Shown here piece by piece: positions 45,100-54,272 of a stretch of 64,000 nt of DNA. The stretch is from Marinobacter sp050379415 (GTDB lineage: Bacteria > Pseudomonadota > Gammaproteobacteria > Pseudomonadales > Oleiphilaceae). The notes beneath the pieces were generated by a model. The model was not told the DNA's origin and made no database searches. It saw only the letters and a program-made list of their open reading frames with translations. Each line of letters begins with the position of its first letter. Position 1 is the first letter of the stretch. The translations under genes and the position numbers were made by a program. The stretch is from positions 1 to 64,000 of the forward strand of contig NZ_JBNRLS010000002.1 of NCBI RefSeq assembly GCF_050379415.1, given 5' to 3'.

Positions 45100-45112
45100 G
45101 ACTTCAAACTCC

Positions 45113-45142
45113 GGGGTCAGATGAACGCTTTCATCTGACCCC
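45113..45142. repeat. 30-nt palindromic repeat, type B, copy 1
   Basis: Perfect palindrome. GGGGTCAGATGAA and TTCATCTGACCCC enclose a CGCT loop. It lies 13 nt after type A copy 1. The same sequence recurs at 60277-60306. Confidence 0.88.
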
Positions 45143-45168
45143 ATCTTCACGAGGTTATCCCTCAGGCC

Positions 45169-45654
45169 TCAGTCTTCGTCCAGGTAGCCCTCTTCCCGCG
45201 CCAGTAACAGCAACGCATACACCCCATTCTCCGGCAGCAGCGGCTCCAGCCCTTCCTCGATCATCAGCTGATGGCGACGATCCTCCAGAGTTTCCACATC
45301 CAGGCCGGTGATCAGGTCACTGATCGGCGCAATCTCGAACGGTGGCTCGTGGCCCACGGCACTGAAGATGAGGTCCACCAGGATCTCGTCCGGATCCAGG
45401 CCGTCGACGTACACAGTCTGGTCAGGCAGGTCCTCGTGCAACTCCCGGACCAGCTCGATGAGCGGAACGCCCTGTTCCATGAGGTAGCGGATATCAGTGT
45501 CTCCCGGGTCGCCGTCGTCGGGCAGCCAGCTCTCATCCGGGGCAATGACTACGGCTTTCATCTGCCCATCGGCCAAAGACCACGCAATGGCCGTCGGGAA
45601 CAGGATATCGTCGGTCTGGCAGTATTCGATATCGAGAAATCTGGGTAGGGACAA
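45169..45654 (-). CDS. Hypothetical protein, possible RNase H-fold exonuclease-like
   Basis: Acidic protein of about 161 residues starting at a TTG (45654) with GGAG seven bases upstream; the open frame extends to 45759 without a good start. The N-terminal MSLPRFLDIEYCQTDDILFPTAIAWSL resembles the first strand of DEDD exonucleases (D-x-E), followed by VYVDGLDPDEILVDLIF. Later motifs (H/Y-x-x-x-D) are not clear, so activity is doubtful. The C-terminus ends REEGYLDED. Located next to palindromic repeats and divergent from the M18 peptidase. Confidence 0.65.
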   Translation of the reverse strand: MSLPRFLDIEYCQTDDILFPTAIAWSLADGQMKAVVIAPDESWLPDDGDPGDTDIRYLMEQGVPLIELVRELHEDLPDQTVYVDGLDPDEILVDLIFSAVGHEPPFEIAPISDLITGLDVETLEDRRHQLMIEEGLEPLLPENGVYALLLLAREEGYLDED

Positions 45655-45770
45655 GTTAGTCTCCGTTCCGCCGTATGGGTGGATATAAGGAATGTCACTA
45701 TGGCCTGTAGGAGCTGTTATCGCTTCATGCCATACTGTTACCACGCAATTATCAATCAATCAGGAACATC

Positions 45771-47060
45771 ATGGAACACGTTGAATTTAACAAAGATTTG
45801 ATTGAATTTCTGAACAGCTCACCGACTCCGTGGCATGCGGTGTCGACCATGAAAAGCCAACTGGATGCCGCCGGATTCGAGCAGCTGGATGAGCGTGATG
45901 ACTGGTCACTGGATCGTAACCGGGGATATTACGTCATTCGCAACGGCTCCTCCATTGTGGCCTTCCGAACCGGCAGTAAAGACGTTTCCACCAGTGGTAT
46001 CCGTATGGTTGGTGCCCACACGGACAGCCCGTGCCTGAAGGTCAAACCCAACCCGGAGCTGCGCCGCAAAGGCTACTTCCAGCTTGGTGTCGAAGTCTAC
46101 GGAGGCGTGTTGCTCAATCCGTGGTTTGACCGGGACCTGTCCCTGGCCGGTCGCGTCACCCTGCTGGACGAAGCGGGTGAGGTGCAGGATGTCCTGGTGG
46201 ATTTCCGCAAGCCGGTTGCGTTTATTCCGAGCCTGGCGATCCACCTTGACCGGGAAGCCAACAGCAATCGCTCGATCAATGCCCAGACCGATCTTCCGCC
46301 GGTGCTCATGCAGGTTCCGGAGGACGACAACACCAGTTTCGCTGATCTGCTGAGCCAGCAGGTCGCCGCGGAAAGCGGTATCAAGGCCCGCAAGATCCTG
46401 GGTTACGAGCTGAGCTTGTACGACGCTCAAAATGCGGAGTTCGTGGGGCTCCGGAATGAGTTTGTCGCCTCTGCCCGGATGGACAACCTGCTGAGCTGCT
46501 ACATCGGCCTGCAGTCGCTGATCCACACCTCCGGTGACGAGGCCGCGCTGCTGGTCTGCAACGATCACGAAGAGGTGGGCAGCATGTCCGCAGAGGGCGC
46601 GCAGGGGCCATTCCTGACTGCGGTCCTGGACCGGTGGTGCGGTGCTGGCAAGGCCCGGGCCATCGCCCATTCCATGATGATCTCCGCGGACAATGCCCAC
46701 GGGGTGCATCCGAACTATCTGGACAGACACGACGAGAACCACGGCCCGATCCTGAACCAGGGGCCGGTGATCAAGGTCAACCACAACCAGCGCTATGCGA
46801 CCAACAGCCGTTCCGCGGCGCTGTACCGGCACATCAGCGATGAGCTGGGCCTGCCGCACCAGACTTTTGTGGTGCGCAGCGATATGGGCTGTGGCAGTAC
46901 CATCGGACCGCTGACCGCCGGAAACCTGGGCGTGACTACGCTGGATATCGGCGTCCCCCAGTTCGGCATGCACTCGATTCGCGAGCTGATCGGGGCAGAG
47001 GATGGCTTTACCCTGTTCCGCGTCCTGGCGGAGTTTATGCAGCGGAGAAAAGTATTCTAG
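45771..47060 (+). CDS. apeB: M18-family aminopeptidase
   Basis: 429-residue dinuclear zinc aminopeptidase. Metal and active-site motifs are VGAHTDSPCLKVKP (His-Thr-Asp), VCNDHEEVGSMSAEGAQG (the Glu-Glu pair), SADNAHGVHPNY and SDMGCGSTIGP. It removes N-terminal, often acidic, residues; multimeric cytosolic enzyme. The start lies in the short region after the divergent hypothetical gene. A terminator and a tRNA-Asn lie just downstream on minus. Confidence 0.95.
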   Translation: MEHVEFNKDLIEFLNSSPTPWHAVSTMKSQLDAAGFEQLDERDDWSLDRNRGYYVIRNGSSIVAFRTGSKDVSTSGIRMVGAHTDSPCLKVKPNPELRRKGYFQLGVEVYGGVLLNPWFDRDLSLAGRVTLLDEAGEVQDVLVDFRKPVAFIPSLAIHLDREANSNRSINAQTDLPPVLMQVPEDDNTSFADLLSQQVAAESGIKARKILGYELSLYDAQNAEFVGLRNEFVASARMDNLLSCYIGLQSLIHTSGDEAALLVCNDHEEVGSMSAEGAQGPFLTAVLDRWCGAGKARAIAHSMMISADNAHGVHPNYLDRHDENHGPILNQGPVIKVNHNQRYATNSRSAALYRHISDELGLPHQTFVVRSDMGCGSTIGPLTAGNLGVTTLDIGVPQFGMHSIRELIGAEDGFTLFRVLAEFMQRRKVF

Positions 47061-47073
47061 GATAAAAAAAGAA

Positions 47074-47104
47074 AAAGGCCGCTGATCGGAAATCAGCGGC
47101 CTTT
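47074..47104 (-). terminator. Terminator of tRNA-Asn copy 2 (possibly shared with apeB)
   Basis: Stem AAAGGCCGCTGAT (47074-47086) / ATCAGCGGCCTTT (47092-47104), loop CGGAA. On minus it is followed by a long T-rich run (complement of 47063-47073), suiting termination of the tRNA transcript; on plus a TTT follows. Confidence 0.92.
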
Positions 47105-47113
47105 CGGAATAAG

Positions 47114-47189
47114 TGGCTCCCCGAGCTGGGCTCGAACCAGCGACAAACGGATTAACAGTCCGTTGCTCTACCAACTGAGCTATCGGGGA
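47114..47189 (-). tRNA. tRNA-Asn (GTT), copy 2
   Basis: Same 76-nt sequence as 32440-32515, including encoded CCA and anticodon GTT in loop CTGTTAA. A hairpin follows on minus. It sits alone between apeB and a hydrolase gene. Confidence 0.98.
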
Positions 47190-47262
47190 ACAATGTCGAA
47201 GTGGCGCGAATATTAAGCGCTTTGATTTGAGTCGTCAACCCCCTGAAATGAAAGGTTAAAAA

Positions 47263-48228
47263 TTGTACGGAAGCAAGACGTTACGGTACCGGCCGCCGGT
47301 GTGGCTGAGGAATGGCCATGTGCAATCGGTGTGGCCAAGCCTGTTCCGGACCGTGCCGATGCAGGAGCCGGTCCGGGAGGTATTGCCCACGATGGATGAC
47401 GACGAGCTGCAACTGGACTGGTACCGCCAGGGCAGTGATCGTCTGGCGGTCATCTCCCATGGCCTGGAAGGGCACAGCCGCAGACCCTACGTGCTTGGCC
47501 TGGCCCGGGCCCTGCTGGCCGAGGGGTGGGACGTGCTGGCATGGAACTACCGTTCCTGTGGTGGTGTGATGAACCTTCAGCCCCGTTTCTACCACAGTGG
47601 CGCCACCGGGGATCTGACCCACGTGGTCAATCACGCCCTCGCAGGCCATTACAAATCCCTGTTCCTGTCCGGCTTCAGTATGGGCGGTAACCTGACACTG
47701 CTTTACCTTGGGCAGCAGGGTGAGATGGTGGACAGTCGGATCTGCGGCGCCGTGACCTATTCCGTGCCGTGCGACCTGGCCGGAAGCGCGGAGGTGCTCG
47801 CACTCCCCAGTCGTCGGATATACATGCAGAGGTTTTTGAGGGACCTGCACGTAAAAATGCAGGAAAAATCGAGAAAGTTCCCAGATCTTATTGATACAGC
47901 AGGGTTTGAGTCGATCCGGAATTTCAGGGAATTCGATGACCGTTACACAGCGCCCCTGCACGGGTTCCGGGATGCCGAGGACTACTGGACCCAGTGTTCG
48001 GCTTTGCCGCGTCTTCGGGATATCCGGGTACCCGCGCTGATGATCAATGCCACGGATGATCCGTTCCTGTCCGCAAAATGCTTCCCGGAGTCACGAAAAC
48101 TGTTGGGCGACTACGTGCGCCTTGAAGCACCCCGGTGGGGTGGGCATGTCGGCTTTGTTGAGCACGCCCGGGACGGTTTCTACTGGTCGGAACGGCGTGC
48201 CCTCGGCTTCCTCAACCACCTGTCATGA
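47263..48228 (+). CDS. YheT-like alpha/beta hydrolase
   Basis: 321 residues. It opens LRYRPPVWLRNGHVQSVWP as in the YheT/EMB8 esterase family. The nucleophile elbow is GFSMGGNL (about 143-150), preceded by the oxyanion HGLEGHSRRPY. Acid and base are likely the Asp of NATDDPFLS (about 266-274) and the His of GGHVGFVEH. Substrate unknown. TTG start at 47263 fits the family's N-terminus; the ribosome site GAAAGG is ten bases upstream. Confidence 0.88.
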   Translation: MYGSKTLRYRPPVWLRNGHVQSVWPSLFRTVPMQEPVREVLPTMDDDELQLDWYRQGSDRLAVISHGLEGHSRRPYVLGLARALLAEGWDVLAWNYRSCGGVMNLQPRFYHSGATGDLTHVVNHALAGHYKSLFLSGFSMGGNLTLLYLGQQGEMVDSRICGAVTYSVPCDLAGSAEVLALPSRRIYMQRFLRDLHVKMQEKSRKFPDLIDTAGFESIRNFREFDDRYTAPLHGFRDAEDYWTQCSALPRLRDIRVPALMINATDDPFLSAKCFPESRKLLGDYVRLEAPRWGGHVGFVEHARDGFYWSERRALGFLNHLS

Positions 48229-48879
48229 ACCGGTGGCGGCCGTACGCGCCTCCTCCAGCATGGGTTCGAGCACCGGCCAGACCTTGTCCAGGAGCTTCGG
48301 TTGCGCCTGTTCGCTCGGGTGAATACCGTCTGGCTGCATCATCTCCTCAAGGTTGTAGATACCGTCCAGGAAGAAGGGAACCAGTTCGGTGTTGTACCGG
48401 TCCGACAGAGTCGGGTACAGCTCCGCAAACATCTGCGTGTAGCGGGGTCCGTAATTGGGCGGCATCTGCATACCGACCAGCAATGCCTTCGCGCCGGACT
48501 GCAGGGTATCCTCGATCATGGACGCCAGGTTGGATTCGATCACGTTGGGCGGGAAACCCCGTAGCCCGTCATTGCCACCCAACTCGATGATCACGACCTC
48601 GGGGCCGTGCTTCTCGATCAGCTCCGGCAGTCGTCTCGCGCCGCCATCGGTGGTTTCGCCACTGATACTGGCATTGACCACCTGCCAGTGGCTCAGACCA
48701 TTCTCATCCAGGCGCTGGCGCAGCAGTTGGACCCAGGCGGTTTCGGAGGGCACGCCATAGGCGGCACTGAGGCTGTCACCCATGATCAGGATGGTGTTCT
48801 GGCTGGCCAGTGCAGGAGCGGCCAGAGTGGTGAACAGCACCAGAAGGATTGATCTGGTGTGCAGCAATAGCGTATCCAT
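48223..48879 (-). CDS. tesA: Arylesterase / GDSL lysophospholipase TesA
   Basis: 218-residue periplasmic SGNH hydrolase. Signal peptide about 1-25 (TRSILLVLFTTLAAPALAS). Block I GDSLSAAYGV gives the nucleophile serine, block II is SISGETTDGG, block III is ELGGNDGLRG, and block V is DGIHPSEQ with the Asp-His pair. The ATG at 48879 was chosen because the signal peptide starts there; the frame is open to 49041 without one. Divergent from the YbbA/YbbP-type ABC genes, the same order as in E. coli (tesA-ybbA). Confidence 0.94.
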   Translation of the reverse strand: MDTLLLHTRSILLVLFTTLAAPALASQNTILIMGDSLSAAYGVPSETAWVQLLRQRLDENGLSHWQVVNASISGETTDGGARRLPELIEKHGPEVVIIELGGNDGLRGFPPNVIESNLASMIEDTLQSGAKALLVGMQMPPNYGPRYTQMFAELYPTLSDRYNTELVPFFLDGIYNLEEMMQPDGIHPSEQAQPKLLDKVWPVLEPMLEEARTAATGS

Positions 48880-48933
48880 AGACAATTCGTTTACCTTGAT
48901 AAAACGTTTTAAACCATTGACCCGGGAGTACCC

Positions 48934-49668
48934 GTGAACCAGATGACCAATCCGACGCCTGAAAGCCAGCCACCGATGTTGCGAGCGAAAGACCTGACTC
49001 ATCGGGTTCGCCTGGAAACCGATACGTTGACGATCTTGCAAGGGGTCAACCTGGAAATCAATCGTGGAGAATCAGTAGCCATTGTCGGCCGGTCCGGTTC
49101 CGGAAAGACTACCCTGCTGGGTCTGCTCGCGGGGCTGGATACACCAACCGAGGGTTTGGTGGAACTTGACGGCGCCATCATCAGCCAGCTGAACGAAGAC
49201 CAACGGGCGCAATTGCGGGCAAGCCGGGTCGGCTTCGTTTTCCAGTCTTTCCAGCTGCTGCCGGCGCTGACCGCTCTTGAAAACGTCATGCTACCGCTGG
49301 AGCTGGCTGGCATCGAGGATCCGGAGAAGCGCGCCCGGGAATTGCTCGAGCGGGTCGGCCTCGGTGAACGCCTGACCCACACGCCGCGGCAGTTGTCCGG
49401 TGGCGAGCAGCAACGGGTGGCGATCGCCCGGGCCTTCGCCTCTGAGCCCGTGGTCCTGTTTGCCGACGAGCCTACCGGCAATCTGGATAACCGCACCGGC
49501 CAGGCGGTCTCGGACCTGCTGATGGCACTCAACCGGGAGCAGGGCACCACTCTGGTGATGGTTACCCATGATGAGCACCTGGCGGCGCGGTGCTCAAGGC
49601 AGTTCCACATCGAAGCGGGACAACTGACTGAGCCTGAGTCCAATGAGCTCGGGGAGCCGGTGTCCTGA
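48934..49668 (+). CDS. ybbA: ABC transporter ATP-binding protein (YbbA type)
   Basis: 244 residues of the LolD/MacB-like family. Walker A GRSGSGKTT (52-60), signature LSGGEQQRVAIARA, Walker B VVLFADEPTGNLD and switch histidine in MVTHDEH. It powers a membrane partner, here the FtsX-type permease that follows by a one-base overlap (TGATG). Substrate unknown; the E. coli pair is not characterised. Confidence 0.93.
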   Translation: MNQMTNPTPESQPPMLRAKDLTHRVRLETDTLTILQGVNLEINRGESVAIVGRSGSGKTTLLGLLAGLDTPTEGLVELDGAIISQLNEDQRAQLRASRVGFVFQSFQLLPALTALENVMLPLELAGIEDPEKRARELLERVGLGERLTHTPRQLSGGEQQRVAIARAFASEPVVLFADEPTGNLDNRTGQAVSDLLMALNREQGTTLVMVTHDEHLAARCSRQFHIEAGQLTEPESNELGEPVS

Positions 49669-52154
49669 TGGCGGCCGAACAGAAACTCATGTCTGTGCGC
49701 CGGGACTGGCGCGAACGGGATGTGCGGGTCGTTCTCGCGGCCCTGGTGATTGCGGTCGCCACGGTGGCGACCATTGCGCTGTTTGCCAGCCAGCTGCAAC
49801 GGACCCTGGTTACCTCCGCCAGCTCTTTCCTGGCGGCGGATCGTCAACTTGAAGCCGAAAATGGCCGGCCGATCCCGGATTCGTGGTTGCAGGAAGCCGA
49901 TGCCCGGGGCCTTGAGACAGGGCAGATGGTTGAATTCTCAACCATGGTGTTCGGCGGCGGTGGCTTCCAGCTGGTGTCCGTCAAGGCGGTCAGCAATGAA
50001 TACCCCCTGCGGGGCGAGATCGAAATCCAGACCGGGCCGGACAGCCCCCGGGAATTGGTACAGTCCGGGCCGAAAGCCGGAGAGGTCTGGATCAATCCCC
50101 GATTGCTGCGCCTGCTTGAATTGCAGATTGGCGATTCGCTGGAAGTGGGGAACCGCCAATTGACGGTCTCCGGCCTGCTGATCCGGGAGCCTGACGGCGG
50201 TTTCCGCCTGTCTGCGCTGGCTCCGAGGGTGATGATGCACAAGGACGACGTGCCATCCACGGGCGTGGTGCAGGAAGGCAGCCGGGTGGAATACGTGTAC
50301 CTGTTTGCAGGTGAGGAAGCCGCTCTGGAAGGTTATTACGAGTGGCTGCAACCCAGGCTGGAACCCAGCCATGAATGGGAGGGTGTGCGGGACGGTGAGA
50401 CTTTCTCCCGCTCCCTGCAGAGGGCCGAGCGTTTCCTCCTGCTCGGTGGCAGTCTGGCGGTATTGCTGGCCGCCGTGGCGGTCGCTGTGGCCAGCCGGCA
50501 ATATGCGTTGTCCCAGCGGGATACAGTGGCGCTGCTGAAAACCCTGGGGCTCAATGGCGCCGGCATCGGCCGGCTGTACCTTAGAAGATTGCTCCTGTGG
50601 GGCATTACCGGCATCGTCGGAGGCCTGCTGGTGGCCCTGCCGCTGTTCTGGCTGCTGGCGTCCATGCTCAGTGATGTGCTGGAACGCCCGGTGGACATCT
50701 CCCTGGATCCAGCCGCACTCGCCCCCGCGCTTCTGACCGCCCTGGTGTCCCTGTTCGCCTTCGCCTTCCCGCCGATCCGGCGCCTGCGCAATGTCCCGGC
50801 CATGCGGGTACTGCGCAGTCAGCCCGGAGAGCGCGGCCGCGAGGCCTGGCCGGATATGCTGGTGGCAGTTGTCGCTATTTTCGGACTGGTCTGGCTCTAC
50901 GCCGGTGAACTGGCCCTGGTAGTGTCACTGCTCGGTGGCCTGGCGCTGCTGCTTGCGGCCCTGGGGCTGCTCGGGTGGGGGATGGTGATGGTATTGCGCC
51001 GGGTTCGCGGTGGCGGCAATGCCTGGCGCCTGGCTCTGGTCGGCCTGTACCGGCACCGCAACGCCAGCCTTTCCCAGATTGCCGTCTTCGCCATGACGCT
51101 CATGCTGGCAGCCACCCTGGTGCTGGTCCGCACCTCGCTGCTGAATGACTGGCAGGCGCAGCTGCCGGACGATGCGCCCAACCATTTCCTGATCAACATC
51201 GCCCCGGATACCGTGGATGAAGTGGCCGGTTTCTGGGACGACCAGGGTCAGCCACTGGAAGAACTCTATCCCATGGTCCGGGGCCGGCTCACCGAGCTGA
51301 ACGGCCAGCCGGTCAAGGAAGCAGTGAGCAAGGACGAAACTATTGGTGCGCTCAATCGCGAACTCAATCTGACCTGGATGGATTCTCTGCCGGAAGACAA
51401 CGAGATCATCGAAGGCAAGTGGTTTGCCGATGGCGACCAGGAAGGCGTTTCGGTGGAAGCAGAACTGGCCGGAAGGCTGGGCCTGCAACTGGGAGACGAG
51501 CTGACCTTCACCATCGGCGCGCAGCAGGTGACTGCGGCCGTGACGAGCATTCGTACCGTCCAGTGGGACAGCATGAAACCGAACTTCTACATGGCCTTCC
51601 CCCCGGGCGGTGGCCTGGAAGGACTGCCCGCCACCTGGATCACCAGTTTCTATCTCCCGCCAGAGAAGAAGACGGCGCTTAACGCCTTCTCACGCCAGTT
51701 CCCGACCGTATCGGTGCTGGAGATCGACCATATCATCAGCCGGATACAGGAAATCGTACAGCAGGTGACCCGGGCCATTGAGGCTATTTTGGCCCTGATC
51801 CTGGCGGCTGCGCTGGTAGTGATGGCCGCCGTGGTCAGTGCCACACTCCGGGATCGTCAGCGGGAAGGCGCGTTGCTCCGGACCCTGGGCGGGCGCCAGT
51901 CGCTGTTGGTGCGCAGTACCATGCTGGAGTTTGCAGTGCTGGGTGGTTTTGCCGGCCTGCTGGGTGTGGTTGCCGCAGAGGCAGCGGTTTATGCCTTGCA
52001 GTTCCGAATGTTCGAGGGCAGCTTCAGCTGGCACTGGCAGGTCATCATTCCGATCCCTCTGATCAGTGCCGTCGTGCTTTCCGTGTTCGGACGCTGGCAG
52101 TTGCGGCCAGTGCTGAGCGTCTCGCCCATGCTGCTGTTGCGGCGGCTTGAGTGA
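49668..52154 (+). CDS. ybbP: FtsX-like ABC permease (YbbP type)
   Basis: 828 residues. Two FtsX repeats: the first helix is near 20-42 (VVLAALVIAVATVATIALFAS), with a large periplasmic MacB-like domain (about 43-250). Then four or so helices around 260-430, a second periplasmic domain (about 490-670), and three helices (about 690-820: AILALILAAALVVMAAVVS, LLGVVAAEAAVYAL). It probably acts with the ABC protein at 48934 as a mechanotransmission-type or lipid-related exporter. No clear substrate. Confidence 0.92.
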   Translation: MAAEQKLMSVRRDWRERDVRVVLAALVIAVATVATIALFASQLQRTLVTSASSFLAADRQLEAENGRPIPDSWLQEADARGLETGQMVEFSTMVFGGGGFQLVSVKAVSNEYPLRGEIEIQTGPDSPRELVQSGPKAGEVWINPRLLRLLELQIGDSLEVGNRQLTVSGLLIREPDGGFRLSALAPRVMMHKDDVPSTGVVQEGSRVEYVYLFAGEEAALEGYYEWLQPRLEPSHEWEGVRDGETFSRSLQRAERFLLLGGSLAVLLAAVAVAVASRQYALSQRDTVALLKTLGLNGAGIGRLYLRRLLLWGITGIVGGLLVALPLFWLLASMLSDVLERPVDISLDPAALAPALLTALVSLFAFAFPPIRRLRNVPAMRVLRSQPGERGREAWPDMLVAVVAIFGLVWLYAGELALVVSLLGGLALLLAALGLLGWGMVMVLRRVRGGGNAWRLALVGLYRHRNASLSQIAVFAMTLMLAATLVLVRTSLLNDWQAQLPDDAPNHFLINIAPDTVDEVAGFWDDQGQPLEELYPMVRGRLTELNGQPVKEAVSKDETIGALNRELNLTWMDSLPEDNEIIEGKWFADGDQEGVSVEAELAGRLGLQLGDELTFTIGAQQVTAAVTSIRTVQWDSMKPNFYMAFPPGGGLEGLPATWITSFYLPPEKKTALNAFSRQFPTVSVLEIDHIISRIQEIVQQVTRAIEAILALILAAALVVMAAVVSATLRDRQREGALLRTLGGRQSLLVRSTMLEFAVLGGFAGLLGVVAAEAAVYALQFRMFEGSFSWHWQVIIPIPLISAVVLSVFGRWQLRPVLSVSPMLLLRRLE

Positions 52155-52160
52155 ACCGGG

Positions 52161-52931
52161 TCAGCGGTAATTCGCGAGAATGGCGTCCAGCTCGCCATTC
52201 TCGCGTATCCTGGCCAGTTCGCGATTGAATGCTTTGGCGAAGTCCTGACAGTCCTTGCGCAGCATGATCCTGAACCCGAAGGTGCTGATGCTTTTCGCGG
52301 ACGTGCGGAAGCCGTCCCTCAGACCTTCGTTTCTCAGGAACCATTTGCCCACCAGCCGGTCGGCAATGGCGGCGTCGAACCGGTCTCCGTGCAGCACATA
52401 CAGGAACATGTCCCTATCCCGGGCCACATCAAAGCGCTGGATTTTGCCGGATTCGAAATGCGGTTCCAGTGCCGGGTAGATGTAGCCCAAATGGGTCACG
52501 ATGGTCCGTGAGAACAGGTCCTCCGGGGTTCGGTACGCCAGTTCCGAATTCTTAGGAATGAAGAAGACTTCCTCGATGGCCACCACCGGATCAGTGAACA
52601 GGAACTTTTCCGGCTCATCGGTCCATTCCCGGGCCCGGGGTGTGGCATCGATAAAACCCTCAAGCAGCATCTGATCTACCCGTTTACGGGGCACCTTCTC
52701 GGCGATCAGTTCATAGCCAAGTCGATCCGAAATCAGTGACATCACATCCCACATGATGCCCGAAGGCGTCTGGTTCTCGACGATGAGGTAGGGTGGATAA
52801 CCGTTCGGAGAAACGTTGAAACGTACGGTCTGTTTTTCGGAGGCTACGCTGGCTTTTATCGGGAAAAGCAGGGCTGCGGACAGAAGACACAGGAAGGGCA
52901 GGGCCAGGAGGGAGGGCTTTCGGTCATTCAT
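52161..52931 (-). CDS. Periplasmic substrate-binding protein (SBP_bac_3)
   Basis: 256 residues. Signal peptide about 1-30 (LLALPFLCLLSAALLFPIKASVAS). The two-lobed amino-acid-binding fold follows: VRFNVSPNGYPPYLIVENQTPSGIMWDVMSLISDRLG (about 35-71), SDRLGYELI and the DGDRFDAAIAD region. The closing IRENGELDAILANYR is typical of this family. No permease is adjacent, so it may be an orphan sensor-like or uptake receptor. Convergent with ybbP (six bases between stops). Confidence 0.88.
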   Translation of the reverse strand: MNDRKPSLLALPFLCLLSAALLFPIKASVASEKQTVRFNVSPNGYPPYLIVENQTPSGIMWDVMSLISDRLGYELIAEKVPRKRVDQMLLEGFIDATPRAREWTDEPEKFLFTDPVVAIEEVFFIPKNSELAYRTPEDLFSRTIVTHLGYIYPALEPHFESGKIQRFDVARDRDMFLYVLHGDRFDAAIADRLVGKWFLRNEGLRDGFRTSAKSISTFGFRIMLRKDCQDFAKAFNRELARIRENGELDAILANYR

Positions 52932-53062
52932 TTTCGGACTCTGAGGGCGTCGTGAACTTTTTTCAGGGTAATCCGGCTACCTCCCTGCCAGCTTGCGGTG
53001 CAATTGTTACTGTATTGCGGGCCGATTTCAATTATTTCGGTTCTTTCTTTTGCCGTGGATCA

Positions 53063-53082
53063 AACGGGCCCGAAGGCCCGTT
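53063..53082 (-). terminator. Hairpin downstream of the Fe-ADH gene
   Basis: On minus AACGGGCC, loop TTCG, then GGCCCGTT: a perfect 8-bp stem with a stable UUCG tetraloop, starting two bases after the Fe-ADH stop at 53085. Short T stretch afterwards. Confidence 0.82.
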
Positions 53083-53084
53083 GC

Positions 53085-54272
53085 TCAGGCCCAGGCCCGG
53101 CGCAATACTGCACGCGCGTCCTCGAGAGTGACTTCCTTAGGGTTGAACATGATCGAACCATCATCGAGGGCCATCTCGGCAATATGGTCCAGCTGGCTTT
53201 CCAGCACCTTGCCGGTTTCCTTCAGGGTCCGGGGCAGCTGACAGCGCTTGTAGAGCTGGTCCCGCAGCTTGCGGATGGCAGAAATGGTCGCTTCCGCACG
53301 GCGGGCGGCCGGTGTCGCCGAGTAGACTTCCGGGCCCTCTAGATACAGCAGCAACTCACCCAGGGGCTCCCGAATTGATTCCAGGTTGTACTCCAGCACG
53401 TATGGCAGGTAGAGGCTCATGCACAGGCCATGGGGCAGGTGGCAGATCGCTCCGGTGGCGTGGCCGAGGGAGTGTACCAGCCCAACCATGGAGTTGGAGA
53501 AGGCAATGCCAGCCATGGTCGAGGCCTGGGCCAGCTCCAGTCGCCCTTCGGTATCCTTCGGGTTATCCATTACATTCAGCAGCGACTGGCTGATCTTCTT
53601 GATGGCGGCCGTGGCATAGGCGTCGCTCAGCGGATTCTTCGCCATGCAGGTGAACGCCTCGGTGGCGTGGGTCATCGCATCCATGGCGGTCGCCGCGGTA
53701 ATGTGCGGTGGCAGTGTCAGGGTCATCCGCGGGTCGATGATGGCGGCATTGGGCAGCAGGAAAGAGGAGGTGAACGGCAGCTTCACGCCCTTTTTCTCGT
53801 CAGTAATCACCGCCACGGCGGTGACCTCGGAGCCGGTGCCGGCGGTGGTCGGTACCACAAAGAACGGCTTGAGCGGGTGTTTGAGAATGCCGGCGCCGCT
53901 GTATTTGGCAATGTCGTCACCGCCTTCGGACACCAGGATGTTTACGGCTTTGCCGGTATCGATAGCCGACCCGCCGCCCACCGCGATGATGGCATCGCAC
54001 TTTTCCTGCCGGTAAATACCGGCGATATCACGGACGACGGAAGTGGAGGAGTCCGGCGGCACGTCGTCATAGATGCTGACGATCTCCAGCCCGCTCTCCT
54101 CGCAGGCGGCAATCACCGGGTCCAGCAGGCCGGCCGCGCGCACGCCCTTGTCGGTGACGATCATGGGCCGCTTGGCCGCCAGGCCGGTCAGTTCGTAAGG
54201 GATATGCTCAAGCGCAGCCTTGCCGGCAATGACTTTGACCGGGCAGAAGAACTCGTAATATTTTTGGCTCAT
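53085..54272 (-). CDS. Iron-containing alcohol dehydrogenase
   Basis: 395-residue group III alcohol dehydrogenase. NAD-binding GGGSAIDTGKAVNIL (about 98-112). Metal ligands lie in MDAMTHATEAFTC, GLVHSLGHATGAICHLPHG (His residues of the Fe site), and DP-type N-terminal dehydroquinate-synthase-like fold. Substrate unknown; paralogues oxidise butanol, ethanol or 1,3-propanediol. It starts just after the SCP2 gene (stop at 54273), so the two form an operon; the sterol-carrier partner suggests lipid or long-chain alcohol substrates. Confidence 0.92.
   Translation of the reverse strand: MSQKYYEFFCPVKVIAGKAALEHIPYELTGLAAKRPMIVTDKGVRAAGLLDPVIAACEESGLEIVSIYDDVPPDSSTSVVRDIAGIYRQEKCDAIIAVGGGSAIDTGKAVNILVSEGGDDIAKYSGAGILKHPLKPFFVVPTTAGTGSEVTAVAVITDEKKGVKLPFTSSFLLPNAAIIDPRMTLTLPPHITAATAMDAMTHATEAFTCMAKNPLSDAYATAAIKKISQSLLNVMDNPKDTEGRLELAQASTMAGIAFSNSMVGLVHSLGHATGAICHLPHGLCMSLYLPYVLEYNLESIREPLGELLLYLEGPEVYSATPAARRAEATISAIRKLRDQLYKRCQLPRTLKETGKVLESQLDHIAEMALDDGSIMFNPKEVTLEDARAVLRRAWA

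Noticed and set aside
44973..45311. 112-codon plus frame crossing the palindromic repeats
   Set aside because: Runs through both 30-nt palindromes, has no homology and no ribosome site; a random frame.
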